This document shows positions 16,280 through 24,593 of a stretch of 64,000 nt of DNA, one piece after another. Source of the DNA: Alphaproteobacteria bacterium WMHbin7 (GTDB lineage Bacteria > Pseudomonadota > Alphaproteobacteria > Rhodospirillales > WMHbin7); assembly GCA_002753155.1 (NCBI GenBank), contig PDZW01000002.1:79771-143770 (forward strand), read 5' to 3'. Within the stretch, counting starts at the first letter, position 1. The number at the start of each line of letters is the position of its first letter. Under the pieces are notes generated by a model, which was given only the letters and a program-made list of their open reading frames with translations, was not told where the DNA came from and searched no databases. The translations under genes and the position numbers were made by a program.

Positions 16280-17659
16280 ATGCCCATTCAAATCCTGATG
16301 CCCGCCCTGTCGCCCACCATGACCGAAGGCAAGCTGGCCCGCTGGCTGAAGGCCGAGGGCGACAAGATCAAATCGGGCGATGTGCTGGCCGAGATCGAAA
16401 CCGACAAGGCGACCATGGAAATGGAAGCCGCCGATGACGGCATTCTTGGCCGTATCCTGGTTCCTGGGGGCTCCGAGGGCGTGAAAGTGAATACCCCCAT
16501 CGGCCTGATCCTGGCTGAAGGCGAGGACAAGAGCGCTTTGGAAGCGGCTGCAGCCCCGGTTGCAGCTACACTACCCGCCGAGCCGGTGCCGGTCCCGGTC
16601 CCGGTCCCTGCCGTTGTGTCTCCTGCGCCTGCGGCGCCCCAGCCCCAGCAAAAAGCCTATGCCGGTCCCACCAAACGCCAGACCGTGCGCGAAGCCCTGC
16701 GCGACGCCATGGCCGAGGAAATGCGCCGTGATCCCAACGTGTTTTTGCTGGGCGAGGAAGTGGGCCAGTATCAGGGGGCCTACAAGGTCAGCCAGGGGCT
16801 TTTGGACGAATTCGGGCCTAAGCGCGTCATCGATACGCCGATTACCGAAATGGGCTTTGCCGGGCTTGGCGTGGGGGCGGCCTTTGGAGGGCTTCGGCCC
16901 ATCGTCGAATTCATGACCTTCAATTTCTCGATGCAGGCGATTGACCAAATTGTGAATTCTGCGTCCAAAACCCTTTACATGTCGGGCGGCCAGCAGACTT
17001 GCCCCATCGTTTTTCGTGGCCCCAACGGTGCGGCCTCGCGCGTGGCGGCCCAGCATTCGCAATGCTATGCCTCGTGGTACGCCCATTGTCCGGGCATGAA
17101 GGTGGTGGCCCCCTGGTCGGGCATGGATGCCAAGGGCTTGTTGAAATCAGCCATCCGCGATCCCAATCCCGTCATCTTCCTCGAAAACGAGATGATGTAC
17201 GGCCAAAGCTTCGATGTGCCCGAGGATGCGGATTTCACCCTGCCCATAGGCCTTGCCAGGATCGAGCGGGCGGGGGGGGATGTCACCATCACCGCCTTCT
17301 CGCGCATGGTGGGGGTGGCGCTGGAAGCCGCCGAAGCACTCGCCAAAGAGGGCATCGAGGCCGAGGTGATCAATCTGTTGAGCTTGCGCCCGCTGGATAG
17401 TGCCGCCATCATCGAAAGTGTGAAGAAGACCAACCGTCTGGTCACGGTGGAGGAGGGCTGGCCCTTTGCCGGCATCGGGGCCGAGATCGCGGCCCTGGTG
17501 ATGGATCAGGCCTTCGACTGGCTGGATGCGCCGGTCAACCGCGTCGCCGGCGAGGACGTGCCCATGCCTTACGCAGCGAACCTTGAGAAGCTGGCCCTGC
17601 CCGATGTTCCCAAGATTGTGGCTGCCGCCAAAGCGGTTTGCTATCGGGGGCAAAAATGA
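16280..17659 (+). CDS. pdhB: Pyruvate dehydrogenase E1 component, beta subunit with N-terminal lipoyl domain
   Basis: A 459-residue fusion. Residues 1-80 form a lipoyl domain with the modification site Lys43 in ETDKATME. A Pro/Val/Ala linker follows (about 90-130), containing a VP run encoded by a short repeat at 16581-16613. The transketolase-like E1 beta domain fills the rest (for example [15 protein letters not shown] and [17 protein letters not shown] segments). Lipoyl fusion to E1 beta is usual in alphaproteobacteria. In this operon it appears to be the only lipoyl domain, because the E2 gene lacks one. Its stop overlaps the E2 start as ATGA. Confidence 0.96.
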   Translation: MPIQILMPALSPTMTEGKLARWLKAEGDKIKSGDVLAEIETDKATMEMEAADDGILGRILVPGGSEGVKVNTPIGLILAEGEDKSALEAAAAPVAATLPAEPVPVPVPVPAVVSPAPAAPQPQQKAYAGPTKRQTVREALRDAMAEEMRRDPNVFLLGEEVGQYQGAYKVSQGLLDEFGPKRVIDTPITEMGFAGLGVGAAFGGLRPIVEFMTFNFSMQAIDQIVNSASKTLYMSGGQQTCPIVFRGPNGAASRVAAQHSQCYASWYAHCPGMKVVAPWSGMDAKGLLKSAIRDPNPVIFLENEMMYGQSFDVPEDADFTLPIGLARIERAGGDVTITAFSRMVGVALEAAEALAKEGIEAEVINLLSLRPLDSAAIIESVKKTNRLVTVEEGWPFAGIGAEIAALVMDQAFDWLDAPVNRVAGEDVPMPYAANLEKLALPDVPKIVAAAKAVCYRGQK

Positions 17660-18507
17660 CCGCGGTATCGCGCCTGTTCGCCAGCCCTCTGGCGCGTCGG
17701 CTGGCCGCCGAGAAGGGGCTCGATCTGGCCTCGGTCGCGGGCTCAGGCCCCCACGGGCGCATCGTGAAGGCGGATGTGCTGGCGGCCAAGCCGGGGGCCA
17801 AGGCCGTGGCACTCATTCCGGCAGGCGGCATCGAGGCGGTTCCCAACAGCACACTTCGCAAAACCATCGCCCGGCGCTTGACGGAATCCAAGCAGACCAT
17901 TCCGCATTTCTATCTCTCGGTTGATCTCGATCTGGATGCGCTCTTGGACCTGCGCGAAAAACTCAACCAGCGGGCCGAGGGGTTCAAGCTGTCGGTCAAC
18001 GACTTCATCATCAAGGCCAGCGCCAAAGCCTTGCGCACCATTCCCGCTGCCAATGCCAGTTGGACCGACGAGGCCACGCTGCGCTATTCCGATGTCGATA
18101 TTTCGGTGGCGGTGGCCGCCCCCGGCGGATTGGTGACTCCCATCATCCGCAGGGCCGATACAAAAACCCTGGCCCAGATATCGCTTGAGATGAAGGCGTT
18201 GGCCGAAAAGGCGCGGGCGGGCAAGCTGATGCCGGAAGACTATCAGGGCGGCGGCTTTACCATCTCCAATCTCGGCATGTACGGCATCAAAAGCTTCAGC
18301 GCCATCATCAATCCCCCCCAGGCCTGCATCCTGGCCGTAGGCGTGGGCGAGAAGCGCCCGGTGGTCAAGGACGGCGCCCTTGCCATCGCCACCCTTTGCA
18401 CCGTCACCCTCTCGGTCGATCACCGCGCCGTCGATGGGGTGGTGGGGGCCGAGTTTCTGTCCGCCTTCAAGAAAGCCATCGAAGACCCGCTGGGATTGCT
18501 GCTATGA
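17656..18507 (+). CDS. pdhC: Dihydrolipoamide acetyltransferase E2, without a lipoyl domain
   Basis: A 283-residue E2 subunit, far shorter than the 400-450 residues usual for pyruvate dehydrogenase E2. It begins directly with the peripheral-subunit-binding domain (residues 5-42: [24 protein letters not shown]). A short linker leads to the acetyltransferase core (62-283) with the catalytic DHRAVDG at 255-261. No DKA-type lipoyl site exists in the protein, and the start overlaps pdhB by ATGA with GGGGG upstream, leaving no room for a missed domain. Acetyl transfer would then rely on the lipoyl domain of PdhB. It forms the core of the complex and its stop overlaps lpd. Confidence 0.93.
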   Translation: MTAVSRLFASPLARRLAAEKGLDLASVAGSGPHGRIVKADVLAAKPGAKAVALIPAGGIEAVPNSTLRKTIARRLTESKQTIPHFYLSVDLDLDALLDLREKLNQRAEGFKLSVNDFIIKASAKALRTIPAANASWTDEATLRYSDVDISVAVAAPGGLVTPIIRRADTKTLAQISLEMKALAEKARAGKLMPEDYQGGGFTISNLGMYGIKSFSAIINPPQACILAVGVGEKRPVVKDGALAIATLCTVTLSVDHRAVDGVVGAEFLSAFKKAIEDPLGLLL

Positions 18508-19889
18508 GCGAGCAGGCTTTCGATCTTGTCGTCATCGGCGCCGGACCGGGGGGCTATGTGGCGGCCATCCGCGCAGCACAACTGGGCCTGAAAACGGCGG
18601 TGGTCGAGAAGGCGCATTTGGGCGGCATCTGTCTCAACTGGGGCTGCATCCCCACCAAGGCGCTGCTGCGCTCGGCGGAAGTGTATCGGCTCATGCAACA
18701 TGCCGACAGCTTCGGCCTGGCTTCGCCCAATCCCAGCTTCGATCTGGGGAAAATCGTGGCCCGCTCGCGCGCCGTGGCGGCGCAACTCCAGGCGGGCGTC
18801 AAGTATTTGCTGAAAAAGAACAAGGTGACGGTGATCGAGGGCCATGGGCGTCTGGCGGGCAAGGGCAAGGTGGCAGTCGAGAATGGTCCCACCATTTCGG
18901 CGGCGCACATCCTGATCGCCACCGGAGCGCGGGCCAAGCTGGTTCCCGGCCTGGAACCCGATGGCGATCTGGTCTGGACCTACAAGGAAGCCATGACCCC
19001 CAAAGCGTTTCCGAAATCGCTGCTGGTGGTGGGATCGGGCGCCATCGGCATCGAATTCGCAAGCTTTTACAATGCGCTGGGATGTAAGGTGACGGTGGTC
19101 GAGATGCTGGATCGCATCCTGCCGGTCGAGGATGAGGAGATTTCTGCCCTGGCCCGCAAAAGCTTTGAGCGTCAGGGCATGACCATCCTGACCTCGGCCT
19201 CGGTCAAGGGTCTTCGCAAAGAGGCGGGACAGGTTTGCGTCACCGTCGAGGCGGGCGGCAAGTCAAGCGAGATCACGGCCGAGCGTGTGCTGGTGGCGGT
19301 GGGGGTTTCGCCCAATATCGAAAATCTCGGCCTGGAAGGGACGGGGGTCAAGATCGAGCGCGGCCATATCGTGACGGATGCGATGATGTGCACGGGAGAA
19401 CCCGGCGTCTATGCCATTGGCGACGTGACGGCGCCCCCCTGGCTGGCCCACAAGGCCAGCCACGAGGGCGTGATCTGCGTGGAAGCCATCGCGGGACTTT
19501 CGCCGCATGTTTTGCATCCGCGCAGTATTCCCGGCTGCACCTATGCCAGCCCCCAGGTGGCCAGCGTCGGCTTGACCGAGAAGCAGGCGAAGGAGCAGGG
19601 ATTTGAGGTCAAGGTCGGGCGGTTTTCGGCCATCGGCAACGGCAAGGCCATTGCGCTGGGCGAGGAGGAGGGACTGGTCAAGACCGTCTTCGACGCTAAA
19701 ACCGGCGAATTGTTGGGGGCCCATATGATCGGGGCCGAAGTGACCGAGATGATTCAGGGTTATTGCATCGCCCGCACCCTGGAGGGTACCGAGGCCGAGC
19801 TGATGCAGACGGTCTTTCCCCATCCCACACTTTCCGAAATGATGCACGAAAGCACGCTTGACGCCTGGGGCAGGGCCATTCATTTCTAA
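18504..19889 (+). CDS. lpd: Dihydrolipoyl dehydrogenase (E3)
   Basis: A 461-residue FAD-dependent disulfide oxidoreductase that reoxidises dihydrolipoamide with NAD+. The FAD motif GAGPGG is at residues 12-17, the redox pair is Cys43 and Cys48 in [11 protein letters not shown], an NAD-binding GSGAIGIEF lies mid-chain, and the catalytic His-Glu pair sits in [12 protein letters not shown] near the end. The start is the ATG at 18504, which overlaps the E2 stop as ATGA; the longer open frame upstream is within pdhC and not needed. It is the last gene of the pdh set before a REP-like element. Confidence 0.96.
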   Translation: MSEQAFDLVVIGAGPGGYVAAIRAAQLGLKTAVVEKAHLGGICLNWGCIPTKALLRSAEVYRLMQHADSFGLASPNPSFDLGKIVARSRAVAAQLQAGVKYLLKKNKVTVIEGHGRLAGKGKVAVENGPTISAAHILIATGARAKLVPGLEPDGDLVWTYKEAMTPKAFPKSLLVVGSGAIGIEFASFYNALGCKVTVVEMLDRILPVEDEEISALARKSFERQGMTILTSASVKGLRKEAGQVCVTVEAGGKSSEITAERVLVAVGVSPNIENLGLEGTGVKIERGHIVTDAMMCTGEPGVYAIGDVTAPPWLAHKASHEGVICVEAIAGLSPHVLHPRSIPGCTYASPQVASVGLTEKQAKEQGFEVKVGRFSAIGNGKAIALGEEEGLVKTVFDAKTGELLGAHMIGAEVTEMIQGYCIARTLEGTEAELMQTVFPHPTLSEMMHESTLDAWGRAIHF

Positions 19890-19915
19890 TATTAGAGCTT
19901 TGGTTATAGATATTT

Positions 19916-19996
19916 GTCATGGCCGGGCTTGACCCGGCCATCCACGCCTTGCCAAAAGGTTAGCGTGGATGCGCGGATCAAGTCCGCGCATGACGA
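19916..19996. repeat. REP-like intergenic element, copy 1
   Basis: An 81-bp element bounded by GTCATG and CATGACGA. It holds two hairpins, one around GGCCGGGCTTGACCCGGCC and one around GCGCGGATCAAGTCCGCGC, joined by CATCCACG and CGTGGATG. A second copy is at 36205-36298. It sits between lpd and lipA and could act as a terminator or mRNA stabiliser. Confidence 0.85.
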
Positions 19997-20012
19997 GTAG
20001 GAAAGTTTGGTT

Positions 20013-20912
20013 ATGAACGAGACCGCCCCCTTAAAGCCCCTGCGCAAGCCCGACTGGATTCGTGCAAAAGCCCCCACCTCGGCAGAGGTGGCCGAGACCC
20101 GCAAGCTGATGCGCGGGCTAAATCTCCATACCGTGTGCGAAGAGGCGGCCTGCCCCAATCTGGGCGAATGCTGGAGCAGAAAGCACGCCACCGTGATGAT
20201 CCTGGGCGACACCTGCACAAGGGCCTGCGCTTTTTGCAATGTGAAGACCGGAAGACCGGGTCCGGTTGACCCTGAGGAGCCGGACCATCTGGCCCGCATG
20301 GCGGTTGCCATGGGCTTGAAGCATATGGTGATTACCTCGGTCGATCGCGACGATCTGCCTGATGGCGGGGCCTCGCAATTCGTGGCCGCCATCCAGGCGG
20401 TGCGGGCGGCCTCGCCCGGCACCACCATCGAGGTGCTGACCCCTGATTTCAAGGATAAGCCGGGGGCGCTGGAAGCCGTGGTGATGGCCGCCCCCGACGT
20501 CTTCAACCACAATCTGGAAACCGTGCCGCGCCTGTATCAGAGCATTCGCCCCGGGGCGCGCTATTTCAATTCGCTGCGCTTACTGGACGACGCCAAGAAG
20601 CTGAAAGCCGATCTCTTCACCAAATCGGGCATCATGGTGGGGCTGGGCGAGGAGAAGGGCGAGGTGCTGCAGGTGATGGACGATCTCAGAAGTGCCCATG
20701 TCGATTTCATCACCATCGGCCAGTATCTGCAGCCCACGGCCAAACATGCGCCCGTGCTGCGCTTTGTCGAGCCTGCCGAGTTCGAGGACTATGCAAGGAT
20801 CGCCAGGGCCAAGGGGTTCCTGATGGTGGCGGCAACGCCCATGACCCGCTCGTCGCACCATGCGGGCCGGGATTTCGAAGAATTAAGAAGAGCCCGGGCA
20901 GGGCAGAGCTGA
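20013..20912 (+). CDS. lipA: Lipoyl synthase
   Basis: A 299-residue radical SAM enzyme that inserts two sulfurs into octanoyl groups on lipoyl domains. The auxiliary cluster cysteines appear in [13 protein letters not shown] and the radical SAM cluster cysteines in CTRACAFC. A start at TTG 20007 is open, but the ATG at 20013 has AGGAAAG upstream. Position right after the pyruvate dehydrogenase genes fits its job of maturing the lipoyl domain of PdhB and those of other 2-oxoacid dehydrogenases. Its stop overlaps the next start (TGATG). Confidence 0.96.
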   Translation: MNETAPLKPLRKPDWIRAKAPTSAEVAETRKLMRGLNLHTVCEEAACPNLGECWSRKHATVMILGDTCTRACAFCNVKTGRPGPVDPEEPDHLARMAVAMGLKHMVITSVDRDDLPDGGASQFVAAIQAVRAASPGTTIEVLTPDFKDKPGALEAVVMAAPDVFNHNLETVPRLYQSIRPGARYFNSLRLLDDAKKLKADLFTKSGIMVGLGEEKGEVLQVMDDLRSAHVDFITIGQYLQPTAKHAPVLRFVEPAEFEDYARIARAKGFLMVAATPMTRSSHHAGRDFEELRRARAGQS

Positions 20913-21352
20913 TGCCTACCCATGCCGAGAAGCGCACACTGCCCTATAGCTCAGAGCAGATGTTCGATCTGGTGCTGGATGTCGAGCGCTATCCCGAATT
21001 CCTGCCCTGGGTGATCGACGCCAAGGTGATCAGCAACGACGGCGCGAAGTTGGTGGCCGATGTCTGGGCGGGCTTCAAGATGGTGCGCGAGCGCTATCGC
21101 TCGGAAGTGACCATCGACCGGCCGAACCGCCTTGATATCATCTATACCGAAGGCCCCTTTAGGCATCTCAACAATCACTGGATCTTCGAGCCGGTGGAGA
21201 AGGGGACGCGCATCGATTTCTATATCGATTTCGAGTTCAAATCGCGCCTGCTGCAAGGGCTGATGGGGGCCGTCTTCAACGAGGCGGTGGGCCGCATGGT
21301 GATGAGCTTCGAACGAAGGGCCAGGCAGATGTATGGCAAAAAGGCGGGGTAG
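20912..21352 (+). CDS. Coenzyme Q-binding COQ10-like / RatA family protein (SRPBCC fold)
   Basis: A 146-residue START/SRPBCC-domain protein. Typical family pieces are the opening TLPYSSEQMFDLVLDVERYPEFLPW and the FKSRLLQGLMGAVFNEAV end (short blocks quoted here only as landmarks). Homologues bind ubiquinone and support respiratory electron transfer; the RatA label in gammaproteobacteria is for the same fold. It overlaps lipA by one base and is probably co-expressed with it, an arrangement common in alphaproteobacteria. Confidence 0.88.
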   Translation: MPTHAEKRTLPYSSEQMFDLVLDVERYPEFLPWVIDAKVISNDGAKLVADVWAGFKMVRERYRSEVTIDRPNRLDIIYTEGPFRHLNNHWIFEPVEKGTRIDFYIDFEFKSRLLQGLMGAVFNEAVGRMVMSFERRARQMYGKKAG

Positions 21353-21438
21353 GGGGTGCTCTTCCCTGATCCACTTGCCGAACCGTGCGCCAAAGAGTAC
21401 TATTTGCCGTATGAACGATCACACGATTGGGGCGGCGC

Positions 21439-21696
21439 ATGTCTCATTTATCGGCCAATGACCTGAAGGTAAAGGGTGTTTCAGCCCTGGAGGCCGCCCT
21501 GGAAACCAGCCGGGAGGTCCTCATCACGGTGCGCGGCAAGGACCGTTTTGTCGTGATGGAGGTTGAACATTACCACTATCTGCGTGAATGCGAGTTGGAG
21601 GCGGCGCTGGCCGAGTCCAGGGCCGATCTTGCCGCCGGGCGTTTCGTCAAATCCTCCCCCGAAGCCCATGTGGAGCGCCTGAAGGCAGGGCAATGA
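21439..21696 (+). CDS. Type II antitoxin, Phd/YefM-like
   Basis: An 85-residue protein beginning MSHLSANDLKVKG. The middle VLITVRGKDRFVVMEVEHYHYLRE matches the Phd-fold pattern (short strand, helix). The C-terminal HVERLKAGQ tail is the probable toxin-binding end. The start at 21439 is taken over the in-frame TTG at 21427 because the latter lacks a ribosome-binding site. Its stop overlaps the toxin start as ATGA, which is typical of toxin-antitoxin operons. It should both neutralise the toxin and repress the pair. Confidence 0.8.
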   Translation: MSHLSANDLKVKGVSALEAALETSREVLITVRGKDRFVVMEVEHYHYLRECELEAALAESRADLAAGRFVKSSPEAHVERLKAGQ

Positions 21697-21968
21697 GCTT
21701 CACGCTCGTTTTCACGGAGCAGTATGAAAGACGGGCGGCGCGTTTTCTGAAACGTCATCCGGCCCTGGAAAAGCAGTATCTGAAGACATTGCAATTGCTG
21801 GAAGCCAATCCCTTCCACCCCTCGCTGCGCCTGCATGCGCTTTCGGGGAAATTGGACGGGCTTCATTCGGTCTCGATCAATCTGTCCTACCGCATCACGC
21901 TTGAGCTGATGATCCGTGATCAGGAAATCATCCCGGTCAATGTCGGCGACCACGACGCGGTTTATTGA
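21693..21968 (+). CDS. RelE/YafQ-superfamily toxin
   Basis: A 91-residue basic protein with the RelE-like fold: FTEQYERRAARFLKRHP (helix 1-2), LLEANPFHPSLRLHALSGKL, then SVSINLSYRITLELM strands and an IIPVNVGDHDAVY end. Members cleave mRNA at the ribosome. The catalytic set is not fully conserved in this branch, so activity is not certain. It follows its antitoxin with an ATGA overlap. Its 3' end overlaps the convergent YkgJ gene by 7 bases. Confidence 0.8.
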   Translation: MSFTLVFTEQYERRAARFLKRHPALEKQYLKTLQLLEANPFHPSLRLHALSGKLDGLHSVSINLSYRITLELMIRDQEIIPVNVGDHDAVY

Positions 21969-22594
21969 TCCATCCTTGCCGTCGTGAACGGGTCGCCGCC
22001 ATTCAGCCAGATGTCCCAGAGCAGGGCGGTCGGCGTTTCCAGGGCCAGCACTGGGCGCAGGTCGAGCTTGGTCATGGCCAGGCCTTTTTCCATCAGGCCG
22101 CGGGCCAGTCCCGCCTGCATGCGGGTATAGATTTCGAAATGGGGAGGCCAGATCGGCACCTCGTTGCCGGGAACGCCCACCCCTTTCTTGCAGGCCTCGA
22201 CATCCAGCGAATGGAAGGCCCGGCACATCAGGGGGCGGTGCGCGTAGAAGCGGCAATGGCCTTTCTTGCTCAAAAGCGGGCAGCCCTTTCGGCTGGAATG
22301 GGCCTCCTGTGAGACGGCAAGACGAAAGCCGCACAATTCGATCATATCCAAAAGAAACAGGGCTTCGGGCGGCGTCATGACGATATGTTTGGTAAAGCAG
22401 CAAGGCGTGCATCCGTCCTTGCAGTGCAGGGGCGTTGGCGGCGGGAATTCGGCCCGGTGGCGCTCGATCAGCCCGACAGCCGTTTCCTCCAACAGCAGGA
22501 ACAAATCCGAGAATCCCCGGGGCCGGTCCTGGCCCGCCAAGGTCTCGATGGCAGCAAGCGCCACCTGGCGTTCGATTTCCGCTTCCAGGCTCAT
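21962..22594 (-). CDS. YkgJ family cysteine cluster protein
   Basis: A 210-residue protein of the Zn/Fe-chelating CxxxCxxC type. Cysteines are grouped as CKDGCTPCC near residue 58, then CPLLSKKGHC and RPLMCRAFHS further on, in the order found in the CxxCxxCC-containing family PF03692. The exact role is unknown; the cluster probably binds a metal ion. GAAGGAAA precedes the ATG at 22594, and the longer upstream frame lies inside the glycosyltransferase gene. It is last in a four-gene minus-strand run with 4-base overlaps. Confidence 0.85.
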   Translation of the reverse strand: MSLEAEIERQVALAAIETLAGQDRPRGFSDLFLLLEETAVGLIERHRAEFPPPTPLHCKDGCTPCCFTKHIVMTPPEALFLLDMIELCGFRLAVSQEAHSSRKGCPLLSKKGHCRFYAHRPLMCRAFHSLDVEACKKGVGVPGNEVPIWPPHFEIYTRMQAGLARGLMEKGLAMTKLDLRPVLALETPTALLWDIWLNGGDPFTTARMDQ

Positions 22595-23379
22595 GGCGTT
22601 TCCTTCGGGATAGGGCAACCGGCTTCTGACCATAAGCGGGCGGCCAGGCGCAGCCGGTCCCGACCCTGAGTGATATAGCGCCCGATGGCGCGGCCCAGTT
22701 CCTCGCGCTCGGGCGTCTGGGGGAAGATGGCCTGGCCAGACTCGTCCAGCGGGCAATCTTCCATCATGCGAAAGAGATGCGATCCCGGCGGGCAGGCATA
22801 ACGCAACAGCTTGTCCTGGGCGCGGGCCAGATGGAACAGGCGCTGAAGTCCCTCGTAGAAGGCGACGTCCTCGCCCGCCAGCTTGCTGCGAAACACCGCG
22901 TCTTCAGGAAATCCCCCCAAAACATCAAAGACATAGCGCTTCAGCACGAGATTCGAGGGGATCGAGTTGTAGGTGATGTCGTAATGGGCTGGGGCAAGAT
23001 CGATTCTGGGTTCGGTCTCGAAGCCGAATTTGATGGCGTCCCAGTGGGTATCCTTGTCCAGCACGTTGAGAGCCGAAGGCAGGGCATGGGGCAGATATTC
23101 GTCATCGGCGTCCAGAAAGGCCAGATAGCGGCTGGGCTGGGACCTTGCCCCCAGATTCCTGGCTGCTCCCGGGCCAGAATTGACCGGCATGGACAGAACC
23201 GACACCCGGGCATCCCTGGCGGCCAGGTCCTGAGCCAGGGCCAGAGACTCGTCGGTCGAGGCATCATCGACGATGACGATCTTTAAGGGATCGACCTGCT
23301 GGCTCTGCACCGAGGCGAGGCTGCGCTCCAGGCTGGCTGCCGCGTTGAAACAGGGGATGACCACCAGCAGGCCCTTCAT
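22591..23379 (-). CDS. Family 2 glycosyltransferase
   Basis: A 262-residue GT-A fold enzyme. The N-terminal VIPCFNAAASLERSLASV and IVIVDDASTDES blocks form the nucleotide-sugar site and AFLDADDEYLP contains the DxD-like metal-binding motif. It transfers a sugar from an activated donor to an unknown acceptor, probably a surface glycan. No membrane segment is seen. Both ends overlap neighbours by four bases (cinA-like upstream, ykgJ-like downstream), so it is part of one transcript, although the partners do not suggest a glycan pathway. Confidence 0.88.
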   Translation of the reverse strand: MKGLLVVIPCFNAAASLERSLASVQSQQVDPLKIVIVDDASTDESLALAQDLAARDARVSVLSMPVNSGPGAARNLGARSQPSRYLAFLDADDEYLPHALPSALNVLDKDTHWDAIKFGFETEPRIDLAPAHYDITYNSIPSNLVLKRYVFDVLGGFPEDAVFRSKLAGEDVAFYEGLQRLFHLARAQDKLLRYACPPGSHLFRMMEDCPLDESGQAIFPQTPEREELGRAIGRYITQGRDRLRLAARLWSEAGCPIPKETP

Positions 23380-23879
23380 GACACGGCCTCATCAAGGGTC
23401 CGGCAGAGCAGATCGAGGGCGGCCAGGCAGGTGGATTTGCGCACCTGATCGCGCCCGCCTTGGAAGATATGGCGCTCGTGACGTGTCGGGCCGCCCCTTC
23501 GGGCGGCAGCGATATGCACCAGCCCCACCGGCTTCTCTTGGGTGCCGCCGTCGGGTCCGGCGATCCCCGTCACGGACAGGCTTGCCGTGACCGGGGCATG
23601 GGCCAGCGCCCCCTCGGCCATTGCCCTGGCCACCGCTTCGCTGACAGCGCCCTGGCTGGCGATCAGATCGGCGGGCACGCCCAAAAGATCGGTCTTGGCG
23701 GCGTTGGAATAGGTTACAAAACCGCGTTCGAACCAACTGGACGAGCCGGGAACAGCGGTCAGGGCGGCTGAGATCAGGCCGCCGGTGCAGGATTCCGCCG
23801 TGGCGATCCTGGCGTTCCCGGCCCTTCGGCAGGCCGCCAGGGCGCGTTCGGCTGCCTTGATCAGATCGTCATCCACCAT
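23376..23879 (-). CDS. CinA-family nicotinamide-nucleotide amidohydrolase domain protein
   Basis: A 167-residue stand-alone CinA C-terminal domain (PncC type). Motifs are ATAESCTGGLISAALT near residue 25, the SYGLV-like YSNAAKTDLLGVP and SVTGIAGPDGGTQEKPVGLV. The enzyme deamidates nicotinamide mononucleotide to nicotinate mononucleotide in NAD recycling. It overlaps pgpA by 19 bases and the glycosyltransferase by four, and this pgpA-cinA neighbourhood is common in alphaproteobacteria. Confidence 0.92.
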   Translation of the reverse strand: MVDDDLIKAAERALAACRRAGNARIATAESCTGGLISAALTAVPGSSSWFERGFVTYSNAAKTDLLGVPADLIASQGAVSEAVARAMAEGALAHAPVTASLSVTGIAGPDGGTQEKPVGLVHIAAARRGGPTRHERHIFQGGRDQVRKSTCLAALDLLCRTLDEAVS

Positions 23880-24337
23880 CCCGTTCCCTTGCCCAGCGCC
23901 AAAAGCAAAGCACCCGCCACCAGACCCGCCAGAAGATCGTCGAGCATGATGCCAAGCCCGCCTTTGACATGCCGATCCGCCCAGCCGATGGGGCCCGGCT
24001 TCAGAATGTCAAAGCCCCTGAAAAAGAGAAACCCAATTCCGTAGGCGAGAAAATCGGGAGGGACAACGGCCAGGGTCAGAAGCTGGCCCGCCACCTCGTC
24101 GATCACGACCTCGGATGGATCCTCCCTGCCGATGGCCTTTCTATAGGCTTCCGCCGACCAGATGCCCAGCAGGGTCACAGCCAGGGCCGCCAGCAGGACG
24201 CCCAGGGGACCGGACAGGAGGCTCCAGGACAGCCAGGCCAGGGGCAGGGCGGCCAGCGATCCCCAGCTTCCCGGGGCGGGCTTCAAACGCCCGATACCGA
24301 ACCAGGTGGCCAGGATTGTCGTCAAATTCTGAGGCAT
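23861..24337 (-). CDS. pgpA: Phosphatidylglycerophosphatase A
   Basis: A 158-residue inner-membrane enzyme that removes phosphate from phosphatidylglycerol phosphate. GSWGSLAALPLAW, EVVIDEVAGQLL and GGLGIMLDDLLAG are the family's conserved blocks, with the acidic DE and DD residues that hold the metal. There are about four hydrophobic segments. It is the first gene of the minus-strand run and is divergent from the M23 peptidase gene across a 256-base AT-rich gap. Confidence 0.93.
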   Translation of the reverse strand: MPQNLTTILATWFGIGRLKPAPGSWGSLAALPLAWLSWSLLSGPLGVLLAALAVTLLGIWSAEAYRKAIGREDPSEVVIDEVAGQLLTLAVVPPDFLAYGIGFLFFRGFDILKPGPIGWADRHVKGGLGIMLDDLLAGLVAGALLLALGKGTGWWMTI

Positions 24338-24411
24338 GAGATGAAAGGGCTCTGCTAAGGGGTCTTCTCATTCTACCACAAACGGAAATCGCGTCTATTT
24401 GATAGTTTTGA

Positions 24412-24428
24412 TTAACTAAGATAGTTAA
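24412..24428. promoter_or_regulatory. Candidate operator palindrome TTAACTA-N3-TAGTTAA
   Basis: A perfect 7-bp inverted repeat with a 3-base spacer lies in the AT-rich 24338-24593 gap between divergent pgpA and M23 peptidase genes. The paired TTAA boxes recall cell-cycle regulator sites in alphaproteobacteria, but the spacing is not the standard CtrA TTAA-N7-TTAA. The regulator is unknown. Confidence 0.35.
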
Positions 24429-24593
24429 CGCTATGAATAACAAAGAGACTATTTAATTATTTCACTTTATTACACGTTTCGACATCTTGGCGCTTGCCAC
24501 CGGGTGCCCGCTTGGCTAGGGTTTCCTGCCTTGGTCTGAAATGGGGACCAGGGACGGCACCTTTGTTAGAGTGTCCGACAAAGAAGAGGCGCC

